DNA from: Ridgeia piscesae
Lineage: Eukaryota > Annelida > Polychaeta > Sabellida > Siboglinidae
Assembly: GCA_025642075.2 (NCBI GenBank)
Contig: JAODUO010000180.1
Location: 506,501 to 570,500 of the forward strand
Direction: 5' to 3'
Length of the DNA: 64,000 nucleotides
A program made the translations under genes and the position numbers. Numbering within the stretch: position 1 is the stretch's first letter; each line of letters starts with the position of its first letter. Below the pieces are notes generated by a model. That model worked only from the letters and a program-made list of their open reading frames with translations. It made no database searches and was not told where the DNA came from. Positions 1 through 12,437 of this stretch are shown piece after piece.

Positions 1-840
1 GGCTTAACATAATTGGCAAATCTTTGTGAACTGTTTGTACTAAGATTTTTTGTGACTATATCTGGAATGTCGCAAAAGTGGCAAATTATTCCTAAGGCAT
101 GATTGCATTGTTATGTGATGCATTGGAACACCTGTGTAGCTTGAGTAAAGTAATTGATAATGCCTGTTCATTCCGACCTACTGGTGGTCCTCCAGGTGAC
201 CTTAATAGAAAGGTTCACAAGTACAAGTATATCAACTCAATATCCTGCATTATGAATGGAATGTAAACATTGGTTTGAGCAACAAACAATCTAATCTAGG
301 AGCCGAACATTATAAGCAGTACATCTGAATAGCTATTCATTATTTTAATGTCAAGTTACAGTACAGTGTTCAGCTCTGCAGTCCAAATTTGGTACAGTGT
401 CAGGGACTGTAGAGTCAAAACATGCACAGGTATATTCAATTGTGCAGCCCAAATATGATGCATTGCCTGCAACTGTGCAACCAAAATATATAATGCCCTA
501 TCTGCAATTGTGTAACCCAAAAATAATACATTGTCAAATGCTGTGTATTATCTACACACACGCTCTAATCAGAATGTACTGATAAATTAATGTTGTATTA
601 TTCTTCATTCATATAACATAGCAACACTGCTTTAAACACTAACATAAATTATGTATTGAGACTTAATTTACGCATTCAATAAAACTGGCAATTTTTGTGT
701 GAAATGGCTGTTTTATGTATTACAAATGAAGAAGCATATCCACAAATGTTTTGTTTGTGTATATGTGAGCTGTGACATATTTGGCAATAAGATGTTTAAA
801 AGATAGCAGTTTAAAGATAGCAGTTCAGCATTGAATGTTA
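1..840. other. Non-coding flank, no gene seen
   Basis: AT-rich sequence with frequent stops in all frames. Around 365-540 the phrase 'gtgcagcccaaat' recurs loosely (for example near 441, 475 and 510), suggesting a very degenerate tandem repeat of about 35 bp. No splice-bounded open frame or RNA gene was recognised. Confidence 0.5.
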
Positions 841-890
841 TTTTATTTAAGTGAAATATGCAATAAATAAGAACATTTTAAAAGCAGAAG

Positions 891-891
<1 letters not shown>

Positions 892-931
<40 letters not shown>

Positions 932-1146
932 AGGGAGGGAGGGAGGGAGGGAGGGAGGAGGGAGGGAGGGAGGGAGGGAGGGAGGAGAAGAGAAGAGAAG
1001 AGACAGAGACAGAGACAGAGACAGAGACAGAGACAGAGACAGAGACAGAGACAGAGACAGAGACAGAGACAGAGACAGAGACAGAGACAGAGACAGAGAC
1101 AGAGACAGAGACAGAGACAGAGACAAAGACAAAGACAGAGAGAGGG
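892..1146. repeat. Composite purine-rich microsatellite: (GA)n, (GGGA)n, (GAGACA)n
   Basis: Three simple repeats adjoin. (GA)n runs to about 924, (GGGA)n with a few slips to about 985, then GAAGA units, then (AGAGAC)n from about 1001 to 1140. Positions 892-1003 contain purines only. Open frames of Arg/Glu/Gly or Ser/Leu composition across this tract are artefacts of the repeat. Confidence 0.97.
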
Positions 1147-1199
1147 AATTGAGACGGTTGGTGGAGACAGTAGTGCAAGTTCAGTGAGGGGCTGAAAAA

Positions 1200-1800
1200 A
1201 GAAAAGAAAACAGAGGCTGAGCAGCTGTACTGAGGTGAGCCTTGCCTGCCACAGGGAATGAGGGAAACATGTGGTCAACAACCACAGTAAACAAAAACTG
1301 ACTCGAGGTTCCAAAAATATAACTGAGGATCTAATTTGTATATAATTTGTATATAATATGCATAAATGTTCCATTCATAGAATGTGCCAAGGCTAGCCAA
1401 ATGGGGTCATAAACTGACTGTGGTTAGAACACACAGTCTGTTTTGGTCTTGAATGCATTCCGAGCTGTCAGACTGATAAGACTGTTGTCTGTACGTGTAC
1501 AAGCCTACAAGGCACTTGAAGACAACATGGATCAGCTGGCAGTCTTACTTAGCCAGACTACTTCAGTACTTCCCACTCCCCACACAGTCTCTGTTCTCAC
1601 TGAGTGATATTCCATCGACCCATCACTGTGAATCTGCTTCTTATTTCAACAGCTGTTTTTCTAGCGACATAACATCGTTATGTGTAACAACATTTCACGG
1701 CCACCACAGAGTACATACAAGTAAGGAGCTATTGACAGTCTCCATGAGCAGGACGGTGTGATAGAACTAAGATTGTTTGGGGGTGTTTTGTTGTGGGTCG
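1200..1800. other. Non-coding stretch, nothing recognised
   Basis: No exon with convincing splice borders was found on either strand. The open frame at 1495-1761 on the + strand has no recognisable family, no codon character and no splice context, so I do not call it. Confidence 0.4.
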
Positions 1801-1803
1801 TAC

Positions 1804-1874
1804 CTTGTACTTGGCCAGCCAGTCTTGTATCACTGGGTGAGACATCATCCCTCCCTCCACCTCATCAGCTCCGC
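1804..1874 (-). CDS. Candidate internal exon of an unidentified gene
   Basis: Read on the minus strand, a 71-nt segment is open in one frame and reads GADEVEGGMMSHPVIQDWLA followed by KYK. It ends at an AAG|GTACGA donor. The acceptor must be the AG at 1876-1875, because starting at the earlier CAG (1883-1882) meets stops in every frame. A T-rich tract precedes it. A 14-bp minisatellite abuts it on the intron side, as at the verified exons elsewhere in this window. I do not recognise the family, and no partner exon was found, so this remains a weak candidate. Confidence 0.3.
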
Positions 1875-1889
1875 CTCATGTCTGCAACA

Positions 1890-1984
1890 TAAACACAACC
1901 TCGTGAACACAACCTCATGAACACAACCCCAGGAACACAACCTTACGAACACAACCTCAGGAACACAACCTCATGAACACACAT
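1890..1984. repeat. 14-bp minisatellite (AACACAACCTCATG), about 6 copies
   Basis: Units of 14 bp vary at the last four to five positions (CTCGTG, CTCATG, CCCAGG, TTACG, CTCAGG). Isolated degenerate copies with 'catgaacac' or 'aggaacac' continue to about 2480. On the minus strand the array runs straight into the candidate acceptor at 1875. Confidence 0.85.
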
Positions 1985-3230
1985 TACCAGTACATTAAAA
2001 GACAGTAGAAAGACAGTGTAATAAAGTTATCAACATGAACACACAATTTCAAGAACACACAACCTCATGAAATCAGACTACATTATAAATACACTACAAT
2101 CAAACACACAAACACACAATCACTTTAACATAGTAAACACATAGTCTCATGAACACAAATCTTCAAGAATATACATAGCATATACACCAAAATGACACCA
2201 TAAACAACTAGCCCAATCCCAGGAGCACAGAACCTCGTCATTACACAATACGACTCCAGGAACACCTAACATAAAACCTAGGAACTCATGATGCAGTAAA
2301 CACTCAATATAACCACTAACCAACACAATTTTGTGAACTTATGATACAAACCCATGATCACAATAATAAACCACGAACACACAACACAAACAATCTCATG
2401 CACATTCAACACAATACATAAAACTTTACAAAAACCCAACCAATTTAGAGCCAAATGTAAGGTCATGAACACTGAATAGTCTACTCGGCACGAAGACCCA
2501 ACTTATCTCAATCTAGTTGTGCCCCAGTATACTTGGCAGTACAAGCACCAGTATAGTTGATAGAACTAGGAGTAAGCAGTCTGTGGGTACTGATTACATC
2601 ACCATGGAACACGTGAAGAATTCCACATTACCTGCCTGACCGGACTGTGTAGTGTGTACAGGAACTACAGTACAGATCTGTCAGGGGTGATGTATCCAGT
2701 ACCATTGAATGGCCTGCATACAATCACACCACAAATACTCTACATTAAAAATCACTAACAAGATTTAAATTACGTACACATATTTAGATATTACCGATGA
2801 TATGTAGCTATATAATGTTTTTGTAATCCAGCAACTCCAGAAAGTTTTCCTTGAGTTCTCCATGTATATATTTAGAAGCAGCAGGGGCCAAGAAAAGATT
2901 ACTTTAATTTAAGCTTGTTAAAAATTATATAAATTAAAAAAAAACACAATTCAGACTGATCACTAGAGGACATGAATCAATAAGTAATAAAGCCAGTATC
3001 ACATCTATATGTCACCAGCACTGAGTCTGACAGGATTCACACGTATACAGAACTATGTCTTGTTTTCATATTCACACTGAAGCACACATGTTCCAAAATG
3101 ACCATTGCGGTTCCAAAAAATAGATAATTAGGTAAAGGTGATAAATATTATGAATAAATACGCAATCTGAATATTTATATTATGAACTGAATTAGTATGA
3201 AATCTACATGGAAATGTCTTGCCTTATACA
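1985..3230. other. Non-coding stretch with decayed repeat
   Basis: The first 500 bases look like scattered, decayed copies of the 14-bp unit to the left ('cctaggaactcatgatg', 'ctcatgcacattcaac'). The rest is AT-rich with no supported exon. Confidence 0.4.
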
Positions 3231-3233
3231 CAG

Positions 3234-3380
3234 GAACTGGCCAACATAGACTACAAGACCATGGACGCTAGTTGCCAACTCCGCCTATACAGACAAGTGT
3301 TGTGTATGTCACAGCCTGGGGACGGTGGAGATGCAGTGGCCAGCGGACATCTCTCACTGCCAGCCAATCACTTCATTTGA
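3234..3380 (+). CDS. Candidate terminal exon of an unidentified gene
   Basis: A pyrimidine-rich tract and CAG acceptor ending at 3233 precede a 48-codon open frame (ELANIDYKTMDASCQLRLYR and onward) that ends in TGA at 3378-3380. Composition looks protein-like. A second short open stretch follows at about 3381-3554 and contains VDMPHDKFRLQYTPWPQNDP. No homologue is recognised and no upstream exons were found on this strand, so this could equally be chance or a decayed element. Confidence 0.22.
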   Translation, partial: ELANIDYKTMDASCQLRLYRQVLCMSQPGDGGDAVASGHLSLPANHFI

Positions 3381-3559
3381 CTAAGATAGCCATGGATCAG
3401 GAGAACTAACAAGTTCAGGGGACATCCAGGGAAAATCAATAGGACCTTGCGTCACAGTGGTCGATATGCCACATGACAAGTTTAGATTACAATACACCCC
3501 GTGGCCGCAAAATGATCCGATTACTGCAGCTTTATGGCAAGTGGAAACTTGAGCGTAAG

Positions 3560-6500
3560 AAATGTGGCAAGGTTGTACAATAGTCAATGACTTTTATGAA
3601 TACTAGTCAATATAAAGAAATTTCATTACATTGCAAGTGTCCCTTCAACATGCAGATGACAGGAATGCTAGGAGTGTTGTGGCATACATGTAGAACACAC
3701 AGTGAGACTCAGAAACAAAAACACACATGGACTAGACAAACCATATAATTGTATACATGGAAGTGTTAAGTGAGTTATCACTGCTCTTTATCTCTCACAC
3801 TCCCTATCAACCAACCAATCATTATTGGAGCAATTTATCCTGACACCTAAATATATATCCGCTTTTTTCAAAAGAAGGTCATTATCCAATATGTAGGGCA
3901 ACAGCGCCCAGTTTTCGACCTTTGCAAAATGGAATGCATTGTTGGTTTCACGATCGAGACAATTGGGAATAAGATATAGCCATGTGACATCGTACGTCTG
4001 GAGCACTCATAATGTGGCAGTATTGACAAGTTAAAATGGAGAAAGACCAACACCTAGGGTAGACATAAAGGATAACATTTATGAACAAAAGAGATATTCT
4101 ATGTTAGCTTACATTTTAAACAGGGCAGTACAAAAGAAACATGAAGCCTGTCGTTCAAAAGTTCTTGCATAAAAGTAATGAAATAGCTGCCAATTCTACT
4201 CTAAACAGCTGTGGACATACATAAAACAAGAACATAATTATAATGAATCTGTAATCAAGGCAGATAAATGCAATTCGCACAGAAAATGCATTTACGCACC
4301 ACATATCTGTTTCTGTGGATAAATGGGTAAAGTAATAAATTGTGATTCACTGACACACCTGGTCAGACCTGGCATTCCCAGCAGGGACAACACAATTACT
4401 GCAGGTTAATCAAATTAGGCGACTGCGACTAACTGGAGTGGAGTACTGCAGACAGACATAAGTAGAGCCCCAGAGGGAAGGACAGACTCACTCAGACCTC
4501 TCAGTGGCCCAGCCACACACACAGCTCAGCGAAGTCTACAAATGCTAATCAAATTAATGTACGTATAACAGTGTATGTGTTTTATGGATATATTGTTTTA
4601 AAATTCTGTATGAAGCATTTGAAATATTTTTTTTAAACATTCAACATTCACATATATTGTTCAAAACCATCATATTATTAACCATGTTTGCCAATTTAAT
4701 AAAATATGATAAATCAACCGGATTTAAGTTCACCCTAAAGCTTATGTCACTTAAAAAGTACTTAAGCTGCCACCAGTCACATGTACAATTGTACATACAC
4801 TACATTTTACACAACATGCACAGTTTAGAATACAAAAACTATTACAACTTCATAAAATTACAAATACTGCCACTGGCAGGTGTGGATTTAAACACTCAAC
4901 ATGTACCATTGAAATCCAATCATTGTAAACAGTGGCAATAAAACAACTGAATTTCCAGAAAAAAGTTGTAATCCTCAACAAGTTACACGTGTATATGCTG
5001 ACAAGAATGATGACTGTCATGACTCCCATAGAAAATGTCACCAAGCTTGAACTTGTGAGCATAGATCTACCCATGGTATGTGTAGCTTATGGCAGACACT
5101 GGCTGGCCACGCAGTGACAGTAGCATAATTAATTCTTAACATTAGCTTACATGTTGTTAATGTAAGTGAAGTAATTACAACACAGAATCACTTCAGATGT
5201 GACTTGCCGATTCAAATTTTTATTTCATCACATGCATGTGCGATACTGAATCAGCTGGGCGTTGATCTGAAATGCACCAAATTTGCAATTATAAAAATGG
5301 CCAAATGAAACTACGTGTACCATAATCACCAGCAGCTGATTCCACTGAATGGTCAGCGAAGGCTTAGTAGATGTGAGGCAAGCTTTCGGTCAGTTGGTAA
5401 GTGGGTGTGGTCATACAAGCGGCCAGCATTAGGTCATATTGATCTCGACTGATGACCTACAACTATTGACTTTGGTGAGGAGTGAGAACTGGACATGAGA
5501 TCAACAAGCTGGTTAGCTGGACATGACAAGCACCATCTACTGGCATCTAGTCATCCACACATTAGTACACAGACCACCTGGCTGTATTGGCAGTGGTCAA
5601 TCTTGTTACTACCAGGTGTTTCACATCCAATAAATAGTTACAGGCACAGCAGGAAGTCAGGGGTATGTGTCTGAAATCATGCTGCAAAATACAGCTAATT
5701 ATATTTCAAATATTATGAAATTCAGAGAGTGGTCTGTGGCTGGAATGACAACAATGGCACATTTGTAAGATAGTTTAAAAAAAATTTAAAAAAATAATGT
5801 AAGAGCTATGGAGGAAACGTGTGTGAATGCCTTCATCCCTCTGATGTATGGACACGGGTCTTGGACAGTGTGAGGAGTTTGATCAAATTAATTGAGAGTT
5901 TCTTAATTAGGATCTGGAGGAGGTGGCTAAGATTCCACAGAAGGTGACTCTCCCGAGATGAGAATAAACTAGTCTATTCTTGAAGTAATCCATCACGTCC
6001 TCCCACCACAAACTTGAACTGAGTCTGATTATGAGAAGCTATCACATTTCAAGCACATCAGCATCAATTTACCTCAAAATCATTAAAACCTTGTTACACC
6101 TGTAGAGTATACATAATTATGTATTAATAGAAATGAAAACATGCAAATGCACAATGAGGATGCACATAACAAATATCCACATTCAGGGATAAGTAAATAG
6201 GCATTCACTTTTATATATTTGCACCTGATGTGTGTGTCGATATTAATTAGTTTACACATACCGGTATATTAATTTATAGAACATTTGTTTAAAAGTATAC
6301 TGAATTACCAACACTTTCATGTTTGTCTTCAAGGTATAGTATAAGGGGTGAATTTAATGAATTCCCCAATTTTACAATGTACACTGGTAGGAACATTGCC
6401 CTCATATCTGTATGCACGTTTTCTCTCATAAACTCAAGTGTTCTATGTGTACAATATGAGTGACCTTTACAAATAACAAACATCAAACAAAAATGAAATA

Positions 6501-6620
6501 ATTGTTAGATAAATTATATCCTTGAATATTAAAATGTGAGAATTGTAAAACAAGTTACAGGGGTATTTGTATGATTACTTCATCTTGCACCAAGGAGGAA
6601 TTGTGTCATTGTTTTCTGTA
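3560..6620. other. Non-coding stretch, nothing firmly supported
   Basis: AT-rich sequence with many stops. Short exon-like pieces can be imagined, for example LEEVAKIPQK before a GTGACT donor near 5945 on the + strand, but none has a neighbour in phase. No RNA gene or clear mobile element was recognised. Confidence 0.4.
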
Positions 6621-6627
6621 GCAATAG

Positions 6628-6700
6628 CAGCATAGCACTGTGACAGCATAGCACTGTAACAGCGTAGCACTGTAACAGCGTAGCACTGTAACAGCGTAGT
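6628..6700. repeat. 16-bp tandem repeat (AGCGTAGCACTGTAAC), about 4.5 copies
   Basis: Successive units differ at AGCATAG versus AGCGTAG and GTGAC versus GTAAC. The array runs directly into the head of the tRNA-like SINE that follows. Confidence 0.85.
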
Positions 6701-6900
6701 GACAAAGTGACTAGACCATCTGTCTGTCAACTAAGATAACCCGGGTTCAAAACATGTGCTGCCATGTCAAACATTGTGCAATTTCTTTCACTCTACATGG
6801 CTCCAGTTCATTCATTCCATAGATAGTGGACTGGTGGATATTTGTGTTTGAAACCTTTGTGCATTAATTGCTGCATGCCTGGATGCTTCCCAGAGAAGTT
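6693..6900 (+). mobile_element. tRNA-derived SINE (weak head, shared core)
   Basis: The head contains a box B-like CGGGTTCAAAAC near 6740 and a poor box A-like 'aaagtgactagacc'. About 35 nt beyond box B comes 'gcaatttctttcactctaca', which matches the SINE at 8396-8708 on the other strand ('gcaatttctttcaccccaca'). The same head-to-core spacing suggests one family. The 3' limit is uncertain. Confidence 0.5.
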
Positions 6901-7890
6901 GACATGGTATTCATTTGCACAAGTCTACCAGGTGATAAAATGTAAAAACTATTTTTATGCTTGAATCTCACAAAATATATATAATTAGTTTCTAGCAATG
7001 TTCAACGACAGCTTTACACAGAACCATGTGTGACAGGTTGAAATGCCAATAATGAGTGTAATGAGATAGCAGAAGAGGGGAAGCCCACATGAGATGGATG
7101 TGACGCCACAAGGGACACAACAAGGCTGACAATGAATGAGTATAAAGTAGCACCAAGACACTGGCTTGGTTAAAAACTGCTCGTCATTAAATATACATTG
7201 ATACAAGAATGTAACAGAAATAAAATTGCAAATCGACACAAAGTGAATTAACCTGAATACATATAACAGCACAGGCAGACTAATTATAAACTATATTTTA
7301 AATAGTGAACAATTTGAAAAATACATTGTGGAAAAAAGCAACCAACCGTGGAAGGAAATGAACTTCATGTTTATTTATACCATGACAGAATAAGTTCGAG
7401 AGGGATACATTTCAAAAATTAATGGGAACATAGCTGAAAGCTTCCCATCACTAGTTGATTTTCACAAATGAACTGTTTTTTCCAGGACTGAGGGGCTCAA
7501 ATAGATTTGTGCAGTTCAATGTTTGGATACTAAGAGACTGGATGCCTTCAGAGTGGTTGGTAAAAGAAACCAAGGTAGAAAGTGGTTCAGATGGGTGGTT
7601 TCTGGGGAGATTTAGTGTGACTGGGAACAAAGAATGTGATGGGAACAGACTTGGATTAGAGACGGAGAGAAAAGGTACATACAGTGTACACAAAATAAAC
7701 TGAGGAACAATACTGATGCCAACATTATTCAGCTTACAGAGAAAGAGGAGATTACAACAGCCATGTGCTATGTAAGAAGGGAGCTGTATTTGTAACAGAA
7801 ATATACCTATATATTTCCTGTTGCAACCAAACATTGTCTTAACTGCTTGAAGCGCCTAAGTACCCCAGGGGTATTTGCCAAATGGTGTGA
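6901..7890. other. Non-coding stretch, nothing recognised
   Basis: Overlapping open frames at 6985-7272 and 7451-7834 have no recognisable motifs, no splice context and no codon bias. No gene is called. Confidence 0.4.
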
Positions 7891-7897
7891 GTATTAA

Positions 7898-7953
7898 AAC
7901 ACACACACACACACACGCACGCATGCATGCATGCATGCATGCACGCACACGCC
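7898..7953. repeat. (CA)n / (GCAT)n microsatellite
   Basis: Alternating purine-pyrimidine tract: (AC)n to about 7916, GCACGCATGCATGC repeats to about 7942, then GCACGCACAC. The GCATGC core is self-complementary. Confidence 0.97.
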
Positions 7954-8395
7954 TGCTACTTCCCACACTGACACTCTTCTTCCCTGTACTTTTTTCCTCA
8001 TCTAACTACTGCTTTTGCAATATTCATAAGCTGTCCATGCATCTGCGAAAAGGTCAAACATAGCTATCAGCTACTGCCACCCAAATCACCTTTCAAGTTT
8101 GTCACTCATCAAATATCAATCAAAATTCTGCTGCCTGGCAATCCATACTGTTCATAATTGTGATGCAAATAAATGTCCTGCATGTTAACATTTTGTGGGC
8201 CCATGTCCTGTCTCCTAAGCTAGCAAGAGCAACCTCAGTTTGGAAGTCCTGTTTGATATGCTGTGATTACATCAGTTCATTTGTCTGTCATTTAAAAGAT
8301 ACAAAGATAGGAAACACAGATCCACCCAGTACATGTGAGTTATTCTACAGGATCGTATGTCAAAAGTCAAAAGGGAGCCAATTGTCTTAATATCA

Positions 8396-8708
8396 CGGAT
8401 ACGATCTCTTCTTCTCTTTCTCTCAGATGGATGGGGCCCTTTGCAGGGCATTTAAAGTCCAACGAGAATTTGTGAGTCCACTACAGGTTACACATTTACC
8501 CTTGTGTGGGATCTTTTGGTTCCCCTGGCATAGACAGTTACACACCTGATAGAATGGACCACTGGCTTTTATATCTCTTCCCAAAGATACAGGCAAATGT
8601 GGGGTGAAAGAAATTGCCTAAGTTACGAAACAACGGTAGGTGGGATTGAACCACAGGTGGGATTGAACTGCCAGCCCGGCACTCTACCGCACGACCACCG
8701 CTCCCCAC
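8396..8708 (-). mobile_element. tRNA-derived SINE, about 310 bp
   Basis: On the minus strand the element starts with GGGGAGCGGTGGTCGTGCGG (box A region) and then GGCAGTTCAATCCCACC (box B). The box B segment is repeated once more 17 nt further on. The core 'gcaatttctttcaccccaca' follows, then a long body ending near the AG-rich 'gagagaaagagaagaagaga'. This is the organisation of a Pol III SINE with a tRNA-like head. No open frame is expected, and it relies on a LINE for movement. The partner at 6693 shares the core. Confidence 0.75.
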
Positions 8709-11300
8709 ACCAGTGACGTTATATTATGTAGGTCAATAGGATGTGTCAAGGATGGTGCCACTTGTGTCAATATCCTGGACAATGCAGTGTTCATCCTTCT
8801 CATCTCATCTCATGTCTAAGTATGGTATTTATCTGTCTACACCGACACCATGCCTTTGGTCACATTCCTGTGTTTCAAAGGGTTTATGCAGCCATGGCGA
8901 GATTGTGAAGAAGCACTCAGGTGGGTAATTTTAATGTAGTCTAAACTTTAAATGCATGTAGAGAGAAACAGATACTCGAAAGTGGAAACAGACAGGTGCT
9001 TATTGAAACACACCAGGACAGTTGGGTTTGAAAGCACAATTTTCAAGTGCAATTTCATGGGCCATTAGATCACAGCAAAATGTCACGTCACCTAACATTA
9101 CCTGGGTTTCTATGGCTGAATTTTGCATTAGTTCTGGTTAGCAGGATACACTCCTTTAAGTAAAGCAGTACATACTGACAACCCAGTTGAACAGAAACTA
9201 CCCTGGTAGCTATATAAGATAGAAACATGGTATTTGGTTTTATGGTGGTAGAATACAAAAAACACAACACATCAAACTGAAATGAAGCCCAATTGCCGGT
9301 ACATGTAAGTGTAAAGTTCTGCCATCTAAGGAGACACAAAACTATGGGAAATTGTAAGTTGAGTGTTAACTGTCAACATAATGCATAGCAATGTTGAGAC
9401 CTATAGATGAAAAGGTATGACAGCTGTTGTACAGCCTGATACGAGATTTCCACACTTGAGCCGCAGAGACCAGCATTCAGTGCTACACACTACATGTACA
9501 CAGCACTGTAAATGATGAGTCATGGTGATTATAGTAAACAGTAAGTACCATGGTTTGATTATTTTTACTTCTCCAGTAAACTGCCTTTATCTTCAAACAG
9601 TTATCTAGACCTTCATTTGTGGATAGCCATCGTTGTAGGTAGGTCTGGTGAAACAACCAGACAATCATGGGGGCAACATTTGAAACATCAGGTGAACAGA
9701 AGCCTTGAAACAAGATATTGGCCAGGAGTCCATCAGTATTGGCCAGGAGTCCATCAATCTGTTTGACAAAACCTGATTACTGACTAGAGTCTTGGTTGAG
9801 CACAGGTTCTGTTCATGTGATGTTTCAAATATTGCGTAGAACTATGATTTTCATCTTGTCAAGTTGTTTTTTTGTCTAATTGTCTAGCATGCTTGTAGAG
9901 GAAAATCAAACTTTATTGAGACTTGATATGTCTAATGTAGAGGGGGTGATAAAGCTCTCCAACACAAACTTTGTTTGCCTGCAGTAGACATCACAGAGAG
10001 ACTATTGTACCACCAATCAAACCTCATTTATTGGGCCATCTGTGTGTGGTAATTGTAACACACATGTATGTATTCTAATTACTTTTAATATAAATAACAA
10101 AACATGGATTGCAGTGCCTGAAACTACAAAGCCAGAAAATTGAGAAAGGGAGGATATGTCTTAATTAACTCAGTCTCAAATACATTAACTATCAATGAAG
10201 TAAACATACATTTTAGACATCTAAACAGACATTTAATCACTTTAAGAATTTTGTGTGTGGCTTGGTGTTCAACCTTGGACGTAAGTAAAGCTAGATATAA
10301 AAATTAACCTTAGATGCTTCTTGTCAAATGCTGACATGCCACTACTTTCACTCATACATATGAACATAGGTTTATCTAGAGACCCGTCCACCTGTCGTTT
10401 TGGATGATTAAAAATCACAATGGATTGACCATACCAGACTGTAGAAAATGTCAACAGAACCACCTCTACATACAAAACTATGGATGGTCTTGCTGACCTA
10501 GTTAAACCAACCTAGGACACACTCTTCGATGCATTACCCAGCTGGGACTTGCCAATAATTATAAAACAGAAAGTAAAGCAACTGACCTTCCAGAGACCAA
10601 ACAAGCTTCTCCTGTCACAGTCTATGATGGACAGTAGGACACTCACTTTCACCCTCAACCATCCAACTTTAATTGTGGACTTGTAGAAAATAATTCCCAA
10701 TGATCATGACATGATGAATGAATTAATTATTAAGTATCCTTGGCCCATACCCTATTGCTTTTAAGGAGGCTGTTGAGGGTTGAATGAGAAAAAACCCATA
10801 CACATCAACCTTCTAAAAAATACTCCCAAAATGATGTTATCTTCTTTTATATCCACTCATGTTTTGCAATGTCAATAATATGTGTGATATTCCTCTCTAT
10901 CGTAGACATGATTATGTTAGTCAGTGACAGTCAGGCCACATAGATAACAAAGGAGTTAAGGTTCAACTCACGAAAACAGATTTCTTCAGATCTACTTCAA
11001 ATTTAAAGTCGTGCCCAGGTGTGACTCGTTGCTATGCTATACACTTTCCAACTTTGGGCCATTAATGCTGTATTCATCTTGGCCGCTGTCGCCAGCAACA
11101 CCACGTTGACACATGGCATGCGTGATGCGTCGCTCAAAAAGTCACGCCCCCTGCATTCCTATGGAGTATAAAATGATTTTGAGCAATTCGTTTGCATACC
11201 TATTCTATCACTTACGTTTTGACATGCTTTACATGACACAGCGGTAACTGGAATCGCGTAGAAGCAGCTGTGACATCGCAGGTTCACTCGTTATCGCCGT
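8709..11300. other. Non-coding stretch upstream of MRPL10
   Basis: No supported exon. A 20-bp phrase 'ttggccaggagtccatca' is duplicated at about 9719-9756. The last 300 bases become less AT-rich and carry several CpGs toward the MRPL10 start. Confidence 0.4.
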
Positions 11301-11316
11301 AATCGTAGAAACACCG

Positions 11317-11325
11317 CTTCCGGAA
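11317..11325. promoter_or_regulatory. Palindromic ETS/GABP-like site upstream of MRPL10
   Basis: CTTCCGGAA lies about 120 nt upstream of the MRPL10 ATG in a locally CpG-rich stretch. ETS-family (NRF-2/GABP) sites are common in promoters of nuclear genes for mitochondrial proteins. Function here is inferred from motif and position only. Confidence 0.4.
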
Positions 11326-11444
11326 ACAATATACGGCCGGGGTGAAGGACACCGGGGATGACGGGCAGGGTCAGAAAATAGTTCAGCGGTGTTCCGTTGT
11401 ATCAATGTTAACTTAACTTTTAAGCCAGTTTGTGGTTATTAATC

Positions 11445-11463
11445 ATGGCCACTTTCCGCAAAT
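11445..11463 (+). CDS. MRPL10: MRPL10 exon 1 (start)
   Basis: Nineteen coding bases encode MATFRK plus the first base of Cys, ending at a GTGAGT donor. The ATG is chosen because it is the only one that joins in phase to exon 2 at a good acceptor and gives a normal-length protein. The exon is so short that the start remains an inference. Confidence 0.7.
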
Positions 11464-12437
11464 GTGAGTCTTTGGAGTAAAGCAATGTTCCCCTCATATG
11501 CAAATATGAACAGTAACGTAAAGAGTGTCACTTACCTTGGTTTACGCGACGTGATGCAAACGTGAATACTGTGTTGGGCGATAATATGGGGTCCTACTTC
11601 ACCCCGCTACTGTCAGTGGCGCGGGTCATTTTGTTGATTTTTTTAGATATATATATATCTATGAAATAATTGGTTATTATATATAATTTAGCCCAGTAGG
11701 GTAGTACCAGTTGGATGCAGTTATATGAGGGAGATGAGTATTTGCACACTCTGAGCTTATTGTGACTAAGTCTAAGACAGTAATGTCAGTATCATCATCA
11801 TCTCATGTAAAAAATTTAAATACCAGCTATCTGTGTCAAGATGGCATGGCACTGTTGACAAATTACACCACATCCAAAGGAGGGGCCAGTAATAAAAAAA
11901 TTCATTCACTTGATGCATTTAAAAAGGCATTCGGTTAAAAAATCTTACCGACCTACAGAATGAATTATACTGTAGTGTATGCTTACATAATCAAAATGTT
12001 GCATGATGTTCTACCTATCAGTTGATTGTGTATCAATCAATTTATATTGTTTTAAATAAATATTTATATATATTTAAATTATTCCAAATGGAGTTACCTA
12101 GATTTGTGATGCTCTAAAGTATTCTTGTTATTATTTTGAAAATAGATCCAAAGGTACTACAGTGCCCTTAAAGGGCAACAAAGTTTGATGTGATGCACCC
12201 AAAAGACTACACAAACTAACCATTTGCATCTGGTTTACTCAGAAAGTGGTCTTAAAGTGGAAAAATCTAGCAATGCCGCCAACACCATGAAATGGACCAT
12301 CTTGGTCTATGCATCCAATCAAAAACCATCTATTTTCACTCTGGAAAAATAATACGTCACTGAATTGATAAATTATGCACAAGATACAAGCAATGATACT
12401 ATATCCATGATATCACAGCCAATCATGCTGCATAGTT

